Assembly: GCA_003963115.1 (NCBI GenBank)
Contig: RXJQ01000026.1
Coordinates: 1 to 64,000 of the forward strand
Direction of reading: 5' to 3'
DNA length: 64,000 nucleotides
Source: Burkholderiales bacterium
Lineage (GTDB): Bacteria > Pseudomonadota > Gammaproteobacteria > Burkholderiales > Burkholderiaceae_C
The position numbers were made by a program, and so were the translations under genes. Below, piece by piece: positions 34,794 to 43,822 of this stretch (within the stretch, counting starts at the first letter, position 1; every line of letters starts with the position of its first letter). The notes beneath the pieces are model-generated. The model saw only the letters and a list, made by a program, of their open reading frames with translations. It was not told the origin of the DNA and made no database searches.

Positions 34794-35951
34794 ATGGTCG
34801 ACAGCATCAAGCGAATGGATGACGAGTTTTTGAGCCAGGCGGTCGCGCTGGCGCAGGGGGCCATCGCCCTGTCGGAGCCCAACCCGCGGGTGGGCTGTGT
34901 AATCGCATCGGCTGATGGGCAGGTGCTGGGCCAGGGGCACACGCAACAGGCCGGTGGGCCGCATGCCGAGGTCATGGCGCTGCGGGACGCGCAGGCGCAA
35001 GGCGCGTCGGTGCAGGGCGCGACGGCCTATGTGACGCTGGAGCCCTGTTCGCACCATGGTCGCACGCCGCCTTGCGCCGATGCCTTGGTCCAGGCAGGCC
35101 TCGCCCGGGTGGTGGTGGCGCTGATGGACCCCAATCCCATGGTCGGTGGTCAGGGTGTGGCCCGGCTGCGCGGTGCAGGCATCCAGGTCGATGTGGTGTC
35201 GCCAGACCATGCCGCGGCGGTGGCTTCACGCGAGCTGAACATCGGTTTTTTGTCGCGCATGGTGCGCCAGCGCCCCTGGGTGCGCATGAAGATGGCAGGC
35301 TCGCTCGATGGTCGCGCGGCGCTGGAGAACGGTGAAAGCAAATGGATCACCGGTGAAGCCGCTCGGGCGGATGGCCAGCGCTGGCGCGCCCGGGCCGGGG
35401 CGGTGTTGACGGGTATCGGGACGGTGCTGGTGGACGATCCGCGTCTGGATGTGCGAGCCCTGACCGTGCCGCGCCAGCCACTGCGCGTGGTGCTGGACTC
35501 GACATGGCGCACGCCGCCGTCTGCCCGGCTGTGGGCGCAGCCGGGTGATGCGCTGGTTTGCGGATTGGCGCCAAATGCGCTGGATGCACAGGCACTGGCT
35601 CGGCGGCAAGCGCTGGAGGCGGCGGGTTGCGCGGTGCTGGACTGCGCGGCAGACGCCCGCGTGGGCGGTCTGGACCTGGCCGGCGTGCTCTCGTCCCTCG
35701 CGCAACGGGGTGTCAACGAGTTGCATGTCGAGGCTGGTGCGCGCCTGAATGCGGCCTTCATCACCGGTGGCTGGGTGGACGAATACCTGCTGTATGTGGC
35801 GCCCAAGCTGATCGGGCCGGGGCGCGCCCTGGCCGAGCTGCCGGCGCTGGCGCATCTGGGCGAGGCCATTGACCTGCGCTTCCAGGATGTGCAAAAAATC
35901 GGCGAAGACCTGCGCATCGTGGCGCGGCCACCGGGGCGCGATGCGTTCTGA
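34794..35951 (+). CDS. ribD: bifunctional riboflavin deaminase/reductase RibD
   Basis: RibD carries out the second and third steps of riboflavin synthesis. The 385-residue product has an N-terminal CDA-type deaminase with zinc site HAEVMAL and EPCSHHGRTPPC, and a C-terminal reductase (VRMKMAGSLDGRAAL, GIGTVLVDDPRL, HVEAGARLNAAFI). The start at 34794 follows a GAGGGG run; an internal ATG at 34818 (MDDEFLSQA) also fits the family. No FMN riboswitch is present upstream. Confidence 0.95.
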   Translation: MVDSIKRMDDEFLSQAVALAQGAIALSEPNPRVGCVIASADGQVLGQGHTQQAGGPHAEVMALRDAQAQGASVQGATAYVTLEPCSHHGRTPPCADALVQAGLARVVVALMDPNPMVGGQGVARLRGAGIQVDVVSPDHAAAVASRELNIGFLSRMVRQRPWVRMKMAGSLDGRAALENGESKWITGEAARADGQRWRARAGAVLTGIGTVLVDDPRLDVRALTVPRQPLRVVLDSTWRTPPSARLWAQPGDALVCGLAPNALDAQALARRQALEAAGCAVLDCAADARVGGLDLAGVLSSLAQRGVNELHVEAGARLNAAFITGGWVDEYLLYVAPKLIGPGRALAELPALAHLGEAIDLRFQDVQKIGEDLRIVARPPGRDAF

Positions 35952-36042
35952 TGCCTTCTGAACAGGCCTCGGGTAGGGCATATGCCCCTGCTGTTGCGCA
36001 AGGGCACTCGGTGTTTCCCCCAAAACCCGGCGCCGGCCCGCC

Positions 36043-36048
36043 TACAAT
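36043..36048 (+). promoter_or_regulatory. -10 box immediately before ribBA
   Basis: TACAAT ends six bases before the ribBA ATG, so transcription would begin at or next to the start codon. No ribosome-binding site is present. A leaderless mRNA is suggested. Confidence 0.4.
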
Positions 36049-36054
36049 CGCTGG

Positions 36055-37170
36055 ATGCCCATTTCACCCATCCCCGAGCTGATCGCTGAACTCGCTGCTG
36101 GCCGCATGGTCATCCTGGTCGATGAAGAAGACCGGGAGAACGAGGGCGATCTTGTCCTGGCGTCCGACCACGTCACCCCCGAAGCCATCAACTTCATGGC
36201 CAAGTACGGCCGTGGTCTGATCTGCCTGACCCTGACGCGTGAACGCTGCGAGCGTCTGCAACTGCCACCCATGGCCGTGCGCAACGGCACCAAGCATGGC
36301 ACGGCCTTCACCGTCTCCATCGAGGCCGTGGAAGGCGTGACCACCGGCATCTCGGCGGCCGACCGTGCGCGCACGGTGCAGGCGGCGGTGGCGGCGGATG
36401 CCAAGCCGTCGGACTTGGTCCAGCCCGGGCACATCTTTCCCCTGCAAGCGCAAGACGGCGGCGTGCTCATGCGCGCGGGCCATACCGAAGCCGGCTGCGA
36501 CCTGGCGGGCATGGCGGGCCTGACACCGTCCTCCGTGATCTGCGAGATCATGAACGACGACGGCACCATGGCGCGCCTGCCTGATCTGGAAGTCTTTGCC
36601 AAGGAGCATGGCATCAAGATCGGCACGATCGCCGACCTGATCCAGTACCGCAGCCGCAACGAGTCGCTCATCACCAAGCAGGGCCAGCGCTCGATGCAGA
36701 CGCCCGAGGGGGCGTTCGATGCGCATGTCTTCCACGACCGCACCGGCGCCTTGCACCTGGCCTTGAGCCTGGGCCAGTGGACTCGCGACGACGAGGTGCT
36801 GGTGCGCGTGCACGAGCCCCTGTCGGTGCTGGACTGGCTGGATGCCGGCAGCCGTCAGCATTCCTGGCCGCTGCCCAAGGCCTTGGCCGCTGTGCGTGAG
36901 GCGGGCCGTGGCGTGGTGGTGCTGCTCAATGCAGGCGACGATACCGAGCGCATGGCCGAGCGCCTGCTGGCCAGCTCACCCGTCCAGGCACCCAAGACAC
37001 CCTTGGACCTGCGCACCTACGGTGTCGGCGCGCAGATCCTCAAGACCCTTTGCGTGCACCGCATGCGTCTGATGGGCAACCAGCAGCGTCTGCCCAGCAT
37101 GGTCGGTTTCGGCCTGGAGGTCACCGGCTTCCTGACGGCCGATGGTGTCACACTGGCACCGACGCACTGA
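36055..37170 (+). CDS. ribBA: RibBA-type 3,4-dihydroxy-2-butanone 4-phosphate synthase with degenerate RibA domain
   Basis: The N-terminal RibB domain (about 1-205) makes 3,4-dihydroxy-2-butanone 4-phosphate from ribulose 5-phosphate and has [15 protein letters not shown] and [10 protein letters not shown]. The C-terminal RibA-like domain (about 206-371) lacks the zinc cysteines (CLTGDVFxSxRCDCG) and the arginine motif of GTP cyclohydrolase II, so it is probably inactive. A separate ribA must lie elsewhere. Such hybrids are common in this order. Together with ribD upstream and ribH downstream this forms a riboflavin cluster lacking ribE (riboflavin synthase). Confidence 0.93.
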   Translation: MPISPIPELIAELAAGRMVILVDEEDRENEGDLVLASDHVTPEAINFMAKYGRGLICLTLTRERCERLQLPPMAVRNGTKHGTAFTVSIEAVEGVTTGISAADRARTVQAAVAADAKPSDLVQPGHIFPLQAQDGGVLMRAGHTEAGCDLAGMAGLTPSSVICEIMNDDGTMARLPDLEVFAKEHGIKIGTIADLIQYRSRNESLITKQGQRSMQTPEGAFDAHVFHDRTGALHLALSLGQWTRDDEVLVRVHEPLSVLDWLDAGSRQHSWPLPKALAAVREAGRGVVVLLNAGDDTERMAERLLASSPVQAPKTPLDLRTYGVGAQILKTLCVHRMRLMGNQQRLPSMVGFGLEVTGFLTADGVTLAPTH

Positions 37171-37289
37171 CGCCCACTCACTGACGTCTACTTCGCAGGC
37201 ACGCCTCAACCGGATACGCGCTTTCGCCTCCGCTCTTTTCTCTAGACACACTCGCTCTTTACCGACGCTCTTTAGGAACACACCACATC

Positions 37290-37754
37290 ATGCAAGGCGC
37301 TGACAAAGGACAAGCCGGCCGGCTGGACGGCCACGATCTGCGGATCGGCATCGTGCAAGCCCGCTTCAATGACGAACTGACCTCTCGCATGGCCACTCTC
37401 TGCATCGACGAGTTGGTCAAGCTGGGCGTCTCGGCCAAGCACATCCAGCACGTGACGGTGCCGGGCGCGCTGGAGGTACCCGTGGCGCTGCAGGCCATGG
37501 CCGACAGCGAGCGCTTTGACGCGCTGGTCGCGCTGGGTTGCATCATCCGTGGCGAGACCTACCACTTCGAGCTGGTGTCCAACGAAAGCGGTGCGGGCGT
37601 GACCCGTGTGAGCCTGGACCACCATGTGCCGGTCGCCAACGCCATCCTGACCGTGGAAAACCAGGCCCAGGCCGAAGCCCGTGTAGAAGAGAAAAGCCGT
37701 GATGCCGCCCGTGTGGCGGTGGAGATGGCCAACCTGCTGGATGACCTGCTGTGA
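37290..37754 (+). CDS. ribH: 6,7-dimethyl-8-ribityllumazine synthase
   Basis: RibH condenses the RibA/RibD and RibB products to lumazine. The 154-residue product has [16 protein letters not shown], the [13 protein letters not shown] loop and [18 protein letters not shown] with the catalytic His. It overlaps nusB by GTGA. The 119-base gap after ribBA has no recognised site. Confidence 0.97.
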   Translation: MQGADKGQAGRLDGHDLRIGIVQARFNDELTSRMATLCIDELVKLGVSAKHIQHVTVPGALEVPVALQAMADSERFDALVALGCIIRGETYHFELVSNESGAGVTRVSLDHHVPVANAILTVENQAQAEARVEEKSRDAARVAVEMANLLDDLL

Positions 37755-38257
37755 GCCAGACGCCTGATTCTTCCTCGGCCCGCAAGCCGGCCGCCGGTGC
37801 GCCTTTGCGTGACCGAGCCAAGTCCTCGCGCCGTCGCGCGCGCGAGTTTGCCCTGCAAGGCCTGTACGAGTGGCAGATCAACCCGCGTGATGCAGCTGGT
37901 ATCGACGCTCACATCCGGGAACAAGACGAGTTTGCCAAGTGCGACCGGGCCCATTACGATGCTTTGTTGCACGGCTGTATTGACCAGAAATTGCAACTGG
38001 ATGCAGCATTGCTCAAGTTTTTGGACAGGCCTGTCGAAGAACTGTCGCCAGTCGAGCACGCCGTGCTCTGGATCGGTGCGTATGAACTGACGCATTGTCT
38101 GGACGTGCCTTACAAGGTCGCCATCAACGAGGCGGTCGAGTTGGCCAAGAGTTTCGGCGGAACCGACGGGCACAAATACGTCAATGGCGTGCTGGACCAT
38201 CTGGCGCCCGGCCTGCGCCCTGACGAGGTCAAAGCCGCGCGGCCTGCGAAGAAGTAG
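37751..38257 (+). CDS. nusB: transcription antitermination factor NusB
   Basis: NusB, with S10, binds boxA RNA in rRNA antitermination. The 168-residue product has [18 protein letters not shown] at the N-terminus and [17 protein letters not shown] with VNGVLDHLA near the C-terminus. It starts at GTG within the ribH stop (GTGA), so translation is coupled; ribH-nusB is a usual pair. The first 25 residues are an extra flexible tail. Confidence 0.96.
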   Translation: MSQTPDSSSARKPAAGAPLRDRAKSSRRRAREFALQGLYEWQINPRDAAGIDAHIREQDEFAKCDRAHYDALLHGCIDQKLQLDAALLKFLDRPVEELSPVEHAVLWIGAYELTHCLDVPYKVAINEAVELAKSFGGTDGHKYVNGVLDHLAPGLRPDEVKAARPAKK

Positions 38258-38284
38258 GGCGCGCCATCCAGGGGTGCCCAGCAC

Positions 38285-39937
38285 GTGTCGACGCCAACCC
38301 AACCCGCGGTCACGCAGCCTTATGAAGAGGAGGCTGACCGCTTGGCGGACGACATCGACACCGTGGCCGAGACCCGGCCTTTGCCGGAGCAGGAAACGGT
38401 GGAGGTGGGCCCGGGGCGGCCCGAGTTGCTGCCCAGCATCGGGCACATCGGGCGCTATGCCCTGAAGTACAAGATCGGTGAGGGCGGGCTGGGTACGGTG
38501 TATGCCGCCCACGACCCGCTGCTGTCGCGCCTGATCGCGATCAAAACGCTGCATGTGGACATGTCGCCGGCCGACCGCGAGCAGTTCAATGCGCTGTTCC
38601 TGAACGAGGCCAAGGCCGCCGGCAGCCTGAACCACCCGCACATCGTGACCATGTACGACGCGGGCACGAGCGAGCAGGGCACCTATATCGCCATGGAGAT
38701 GCTGCGCGGCAAGGACCTGCGCCAGCTGCTGGCCATGGGCTGGAAGCCGACACCTGCGCAGTCGGCCCTGATCGTGCGGCGCGTGGCCGATGCCCTGTCT
38801 TACGCCCACCACAAGGGCGTGATCCACCGCGACATCAAGCCGGCCAACATCTTCATGGTGGGCCGTACCCAGCCGCGTGTGCTTGACTTCGGCATTGCCC
38901 GCATTCGCCAGGCCGAGTCGCTGGCGCAGCGCGATGACCCACAAAGCCGCTTCCAGGAGATCGTGGGGGGCTCGCCGTATTACATGGCGCCCGAGCAGGT
39001 GCGGCGCGAGTCCGTGGACCGCCGCGTGGATGTCTACGCCCTGGGCGTGGTGCTCTATGAGCTGCTGACCTTCAAGCGCGCCTTCAGTGGCAACAGCCTG
39101 GAAGAGATCGCGGACGCGGTGCTCAACAAGCCCGTGCCGCTGGTGCATGAAGTCAACCCCGATGTGCCGACCCAGTTGTCAGAGATCGTCGCGCGGGCCA
39201 TGCACCGCGACCCCGAGCAGCGCACACGCTCGGCGCGGCGTTTGTCGAGCGAACTGCGTGAGTGGCTGGACAGCGTGGATGGGCAGGAGGCCGCCGAGCC
39301 TTCACGCCGGCCGGGCAAGATGCCGCGTGTGCCTGGCAAGCCTGGCTTGTGGATGGTGGCCGCAGCAGGCTGGATGGCGGCCTTGCTGGGCGTGAGCTGG
39401 TTGGTGTGGCAGTCGCGCACGGCTTCTGCGCCCAAGGGGCATGACGCCGTGGTGCAGGCCGAGGTGGGCAAGAAGGCCGCCTTGCCGGTAGCGGCGTCAC
39501 CCGCGGTACCGGCCACGAGCGTCGCAACGACGAGCGTCTCACCTGCCGCGGCTTTACCGGCCAGGCAGGCAGCCAGTGCGGTGACTTTGTCGCAAACGGC
39601 TTCATCGGCTGCGGCCAGCGCGTCGCCCGCTGTGGTGCCCATGCCGATAACCCAGGCCGCCTCGCAAACCGAGCTAGCCACCAAGTCAAGCGCCGCACCG
39701 ACCACAACGCTTGCCGCGCCCGCAACCCCCAGCAATGGCACGCTCAGGCTGGCCATCAGCCCCTGGGGCGAGGTGCTCGTGGATGGGCGCTCGGTGGGTG
39801 TGGCGCCGCCGCTGCATCAGCTCGGTCTGCCAGCGGGGCAGCACGTGATCACCATTCGTAACGGCGACTCCCCTGATTTCCGGCAGACTGTCGAGGTCCG
39901 GCCGGGCAAGGCCGTGAACGTCACGCATCAATTCTGA
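38285..39937 (+). CDS. membrane Ser/Thr protein kinase with PEGA-like C-terminus
   Basis: The 550-residue Hanks-type kinase has an N-terminal acidic tail, a kinase domain at about 57-335 and a membrane segment at about 355-376. The glycine loop is KIGEGGLGTVY, Lys87 is in AIKTL, the catalytic loop HRDIKPAN has Asp183, DFG is at 201-203 and APE at 235-237; all are intact. The extracytoplasmic part is Ala/Ser/Thr-rich linker ending in a PEGA-like beta domain (GEVLVDGRSVGVAPPLHQLG). The start is GTG after AGGGG. It lies between nusB and a lipoprotein gene with which it is probably cotranscribed. The substrate is unknown. Confidence 0.9.
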   Translation: MSTPTQPAVTQPYEEEADRLADDIDTVAETRPLPEQETVEVGPGRPELLPSIGHIGRYALKYKIGEGGLGTVYAAHDPLLSRLIAIKTLHVDMSPADREQFNALFLNEAKAAGSLNHPHIVTMYDAGTSEQGTYIAMEMLRGKDLRQLLAMGWKPTPAQSALIVRRVADALSYAHHKGVIHRDIKPANIFMVGRTQPRVLDFGIARIRQAESLAQRDDPQSRFQEIVGGSPYYMAPEQVRRESVDRRVDVYALGVVLYELLTFKRAFSGNSLEEIADAVLNKPVPLVHEVNPDVPTQLSEIVARAMHRDPEQRTRSARRLSSELREWLDSVDGQEAAEPSRRPGKMPRVPGKPGLWMVAAAGWMAALLGVSWLVWQSRTASAPKGHDAVVQAEVGKKAALPVAASPAVPATSVATTSVSPAAALPARQAASAVTLSQTASSAAASASPAVVPMPITQAASQTELATKSSAAPTTTLAAPATPSNGTLRLAISPWGEVLVDGRSVGVAPPLHQLGLPAGQHVITIRNGDSPDFRQTVEVRPGKAVNVTHQF

Positions 39938-39956
39938 AATCAAAGATCGCTGAGTC

Positions 39957-40469
39957 ATGAAGTCTGAAAGCGTCACCCGCAAGGGTTGGGAGTGGGCCTC
40001 GGTGTCGTCGCCCTTGGTCGTGGCGGCTGTGCCATGGCTGCTTGCCGTGTCGTTGAGCGCTTGCGGCAACATGAAGTCCAAGGAGGCTGACCAGTCGGCT
40101 GCATTGGCGACACCGCCTGTGGTGGCGGCTTCGGCACCGGCTTCGGCCGTCGAAGAGCCGGTGGTCAAGAAGCCGCCGGTGGCCGAGATGGCGCTGGCTG
40201 ACGGCGTGCAGGCCTACAAGGCCGGTCAGTACCGGATGGCCGAGACACAGTTGAAGACTGCATTGCAGGGCGGGCTGACCGCCTCGGCAGACCAGGCCAG
40301 CGCCAACAAGTACCTGGCCTTCATCTATTGCACCAGCAAGCGTTATGCGCTGTGCACCTCGGCGTTCAAGGCGGCCAAGGATGCAGACCCCAGCTTTGCC
40401 TTGAGCAAGGCCGAGGCGGGGCACCCGATGTGGGCCAAGACCTACAAGAAGGCCATGGGCTTGAAGTAA
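39957..40469 (+). CDS. lipoprotein with TPR-like region (possible TssQ relative)
   Basis: The 170-residue product has a lipoprotein signal with lipobox LSAC (Cys36) after a long 35-residue leader. Residues 45-75 are Ala/Pro rich; residues 80-160 form TPR-like helices (DGVQAYKAGQYRMAETQLKT, YLAFIYCTSKRYALCTSAF). It ends in GHPMWAKTYKKAMGLK. NCBI annotates similar small lipoproteins beside kinases as T6SS-associated TssQ; the resemblance is from memory, and no other T6SS gene is in the window. It is 19 bases downstream of the kinase gene, which suggests a functional pair. Confidence 0.75.
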   Translation: MKSESVTRKGWEWASVSSPLVVAAVPWLLAVSLSACGNMKSKEADQSAALATPPVVAASAPASAVEEPVVKKPPVAEMALADGVQAYKAGQYRMAETQLKTALQGGLTASADQASANKYLAFIYCTSKRYALCTSAFKAAKDADPSFALSKAEAGHPMWAKTYKKAMGLK

Positions 40470-40503
40470 AGCCTGAAGTACGGCTTGAGTCGAGCTTGGG
40501 GCT

Positions 40504-42060
40504 TCAGCTCAGCACGATGTCAAGCTGCCGGTCGCCCTGACCGGCCCAGCGACGCGTTTCTTCTTCCAGCAGGTGCAGGGTGCGCGGATGCATCTGGGCC
40601 CAGCGGCGCTCCAGCATCAGCCTGGCCTTGCCGCGCACGCGCTGCAATCTGGCCACCTTGGCGGGCAGATCGATCCGGGTGTGTTGCAGGATGATGGCCA
40701 GACGCAGGCACAGCACCTGCGACATCAGCGCCGCATCGTGCAGGTGTTCGGCCAGCTTGATCAGTTCGCCGCGTTGGCCCAGCACGAGTGAAGCCAGGCG
40801 ACGCAACTGCGATTGCGAGAAGCCAGACGCATCCACGTGGCCCAGCAGATAGGCGCTGTGGCGGTGGTGGTCGTGGTGCGACACCATCATGCCGATCTCG
40901 TGCAAGGCACTGGCCCAGCCCAGCTCGCGGGCGTCTTCGCCGTCGGGGCTGGCGGCGGGCTCCTGCAGGCTGTGCCACAGGGCCAAAGCACGCTGGCGCA
41001 CGCGCTCGGCCTGGGCCTGGTCCACACGGAAGCGCTGCTGCAACTCGCGCACGGAGGTGTCGCGCGGGTCGGGCAGGCGGTGGTTGCGCGCGGCTTCGAG
41101 GCGCTCTTCCAGATCGAAGATCACGCCCTGGCGCAAGGCGCCCTTGGCGGGACGCAAGGCCTCGATGTCGAAGTGCTGAGACAAGGTGTAGAGGATGGAC
41201 AGGCCACCGCCCAGCACGGCCTTGCGCTCGGGCTTGAGGCCGGGCAGGTTGAGGACTTCGGTCGAGCCGGCTTGCAGGCATTGCCCGATGCACCAGCGCA
41301 GGCCTTCCGGTGTGATGCTGCCATCGGTGATGCCGTTGGCTGCCAGGATCTGCGAGACCGCGCCCACCGTGCCTGAAGAGCCCAGCGCTTCTTGCCACAG
41401 GTGGCGGCCAAAGAGCGTCAAGGCCTCTTCCAGCTCGGCACCTGCAGCAATCTGTGCGGCGCGGAAGTACTCGGGTGTGTAGCGGCCTTGCGGGAACTGC
41501 TGGATCGACAGGCTCACGCTGCCCACGCCGAAGGATTCGGCCTTTTGCGTGGCGCGGCCGTGGCCCAGGATCATCTCGGTGGAGCGCCCGCCGATGTCGA
41601 TGACCAAGCGGGGCAGCTCGCTGGGTTGCAGGCGGCAGACGCCCTGGTAGATCAGGCGCGCTTCTTCGCGGCCCGAGATCACCTCGATGGGGTGGCCCAG
41701 CACAAGGTCAGCGCGTTGCAGGAAGGCATCGCGGTTGCGCGCCTCGCGCAGGGTCTGTGTGGCCACTGCACGAACCTGCCAGGGCGCAAAGCCGCGCAAG
41801 CGCTGGGCGAAGCGGGCCAGGCAGGCCAGACCGCGCTGGGTGGCTTCTTCGGTCAGCAGGCCACGGGAATCCAGGCCTGCGCCCAGGCGCACGGTCTCCT
41901 TGAGGTAGTCCACGCGCTTGTAGCGGCCCTTGACCACCTCGGCAACCTCCAGCCGGAAGCTGTTGGAGCCCATGTCGATGGCGGCCAGCAGGTTTGGGAA
42001 GCGGCTGTTGTCCAGGCTGAGGGCCTGGGGCTTGCTTGTCTTGACGATGAGCTTGTCCAT
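40504..42060 (-). CDS. ppx: exopolyphosphatase / guanosine pentaphosphate phosphohydrolase (Ppx/GppA)
   Basis: The enzyme removes phosphate from polyphosphate or pppGpp. The 518-residue product has the ASKHA phosphate loops AAIDMGSNSFRLEV and VIDIGGRSTEMILG, the Glu-containing EVISGREEARLIYQGV, SSGTVGA and a C-terminal HD-like domain (ALHEIGMMVSHHDHHRHSAYL). The start at 42060 is chosen as the family-like MDKLIVKT. It is divergent from the ZIP gene. Ppx and GppA cannot be told apart by eye. Confidence 0.94.
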   Translation of the reverse strand: MDKLIVKTSKPQALSLDNSRFPNLLAAIDMGSNSFRLEVAEVVKGRYKRVDYLKETVRLGAGLDSRGLLTEEATQRGLACLARFAQRLRGFAPWQVRAVATQTLREARNRDAFLQRADLVLGHPIEVISGREEARLIYQGVCRLQPSELPRLVIDIGGRSTEMILGHGRATQKAESFGVGSVSLSIQQFPQGRYTPEYFRAAQIAAGAELEEALTLFGRHLWQEALGSSGTVGAVSQILAANGITDGSITPEGLRWCIGQCLQAGSTEVLNLPGLKPERKAVLGGGLSILYTLSQHFDIEALRPAKGALRQGVIFDLEERLEAARNHRLPDPRDTSVRELQQRFRVDQAQAERVRQRALALWHSLQEPAASPDGEDARELGWASALHEIGMMVSHHDHHRHSAYLLGHVDASGFSQSQLRRLASLVLGQRGELIKLAEHLHDAALMSQVLCLRLAIILQHTRIDLPAKVARLQRVRGKARLMLERRWAQMHPRTLHLLEEETRRWAGQGDRQLDIVLS

Positions 42061-42138
42061 GTGCGTATTGTCCCTGCTTTGCATGACAGGCCGACCCCGG
42101 TCGGGCGACGTGGTTGACAGGATTGCTAAGATCGACGA

Positions 42139-42915
42139 ATGACCTTGATTTACATCGTGGCCGCTACTTTCATTGGTGGTCTGATCTCGGTGTTGCTGGC
42201 CGCCGCCTTGTCAGCCCCTTTGCTGGGCCTGATCGTGCGCCATCTGGTGAGCCTGTCCACGGGCGTGCTGCTGGGCACGGCGCTGCTGCATGTGCTGCCA
42301 GAGGCCTTCGAGTCGTCCAAGCCACCGCATGGCCTGTTCCTGACCTTGCTGGGCGGCCTGCTGTTCTTCTTCCTGCTGGAGAAGGCCGAGCTGTACCGGC
42401 ATGGCCACCACCACGAGCACGACGGCCACCATCATCACCATCACTTCGACAAGGAGCAGGCCGGGCGTGGCGGCTGGAGCGTGCTGGTGGGCGACAGCAT
42501 CCACAACTTCTGCGATGGCGTGCTGATCGCGGCGTCCTTCCTGGCTGATCCCCATCTGGGCTTCGTGACCTCGCTGGCCATCATCGCCCATGAGATCCCG
42601 CAGGAAGTGGGCGACTACATCGTGCTGATCAACGCCGGCTTCTCGCGCATGCGGGCCCTGGTCTACAACATGATCTCGGGCATGTCTGCCGTGGTGGGTG
42701 GGGTGCTGGGCTACTTCCTCATCGGGCCCTGGAAAGACCTGCTGCCCTACATGATGGTGGTGGCAGCCAGCAGCTTCGTTTATGTGGCGGTGGCCGACCT
42801 CATTCCGCAATTGCAAAAGCGCCTCAATGGCCGAGACACCATGCTGCAGATCTTCTGGCTGGCTGCGGGCCTGTTGATGATCGCGTCCATCGTGCATGGC
42901 ATGCACAACCACTGA
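42139..42915 (+). CDS. ZIP family metal transporter
   Basis: A 258-residue inner-membrane protein with about eight membrane segments. The metal site motif is HNFCDGVLIAASF (TM4) and HEIPQEVGDYIVL (TM5), as in ZIP importers for zinc or similar divalent metals. The loop between TM3 and TM4 is a histidine cluster (HGHHHEHDGHHHHHHFD), a cytoplasmic metal-binding loop common in ZIPs. TAAGAT lies six bases before the ATG and no ribosome-binding site is evident, so a short or absent leader is possible. Confidence 0.93.
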   Translation: MTLIYIVAATFIGGLISVLLAAALSAPLLGLIVRHLVSLSTGVLLGTALLHVLPEAFESSKPPHGLFLTLLGGLLFFFLLEKAELYRHGHHHEHDGHHHHHHFDKEQAGRGGWSVLVGDSIHNFCDGVLIAASFLADPHLGFVTSLAIIAHEIPQEVGDYIVLINAGFSRMRALVYNMISGMSAVVGGVLGYFLIGPWKDLLPYMMVVAASSFVYVAVADLIPQLQKRLNGRDTMLQIFWLAAGLLMIASIVHGMHNH

Positions 42916-43791
42916 TCAGGCGGGCTGATCCACACCCTTGTCGGCGGGCTTGAGCCGCGCGGAAGCCATGCCGGCGCCGATGATAAGCAGCATGCCCAGC
43001 ACGCCGTCGGCGCTGAGCTTTTCGCCGAACAGCAGCATGCCCAGCACGCTGGCATGGACGATGCCCAGGTACTGCAAGCTGGCGTTGACCAGCATGCGGC
43101 CCTGCGCATAGGCGCGCGTCATCAGCAACTGGGCCAGGGTGGCGAAGGCCCCCACGCCGATGAGCGCGGCCCAGGCCCACAGCGGGATCTGGGCCAGGGG
43201 TGTCGCGTTGGTCTGCCCGGGGATGAGCCAGCTCAGGGCGCCCAGCACGGTGCCGGTCAGCGAGAAGTAGAACACCACGCGCACTTCAGGCTCGCCGGCA
43301 CGACCCAAGGCCGTGACCTGCACATAGGCCATCGCGGCCAGCATGCCCGATACTACGCCGATGACGCCGGCCTCGATCTGATCATGTTCGAGCGTCGGGT
43401 GCAGCACCAGTCCCACGCCGATGAAGCCGGTGACGATGGCCAGCACCAGCCTGGCATCCACGCGCCCACCGCCCATGAAGCCTGAGCGGATCAGCAGGTA
43501 CACGGCCAGCCACACCGAGGACATGTAGTTGAGCGTGACGGCCGTGGCCAGTGGCAGATGGCCAATGCAGTAGAACCACAGGGACAGCGCGAACACGCCC
43601 GCCAAGCCGCGCTTGAGGTGCAGCATGGGCACCTTGGTCTGCAAGCTGCTGCCACTGAGCCAGGCGATGGCGGCCATCATGACCGCACCAACCAGGCCGC
43701 GTGCGCTCACCACGGCCGCCGTGCCAAAATGGACGGAGGCGAATTTCACGCACACGCCCATGCAGGCGAACAGCAAGGTCGCCAGCACCAT
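42916..43791 (-). CDS. EamA/DMT superfamily transporter
   Basis: A 291-residue inner-membrane protein of about ten membrane segments formed by two EamA repeats, with FASVHFGTAAVVSARGLVGA in the first and YVQVTALGRAGEPEVRVVFY between them. The second repeat ends in VLGMLLFGEKLSADGVLGM. The substrate of such drug/metabolite exporters cannot be told. The start is taken at ATG 43791; the frame could begin at an upstream CTG. It follows the Rieske oxygenase gene by 31 bases on the same strand and may export a product of that enzyme, which is speculation. Confidence 0.88.
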   Translation of the reverse strand: MVLATLLFACMGVCVKFASVHFGTAAVVSARGLVGAVMMAAIAWLSGSSLQTKVPMLHLKRGLAGVFALSLWFYCIGHLPLATAVTLNYMSSVWLAVYLLIRSGFMGGGRVDARLVLAIVTGFIGVGLVLHPTLEHDQIEAGVIGVVSGMLAAMAYVQVTALGRAGEPEVRVVFYFSLTGTVLGALSWLIPGQTNATPLAQIPLWAWAALIGVGAFATLAQLLMTRAYAQGRMLVNASLQYLGIVHASVLGMLLFGEKLSADGVLGMLLIIGAGMASARLKPADKGVDQPA

Positions 43792-43822
43792 CTGGGCATA
43801 GGGTGAGACGCGTGGGTTCAGC

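Noticed and set aside
34661-36054. FMN riboswitch for riboflavin genes
   Set aside because: None of the conserved RFN blocks is present before ribD or ribBA.
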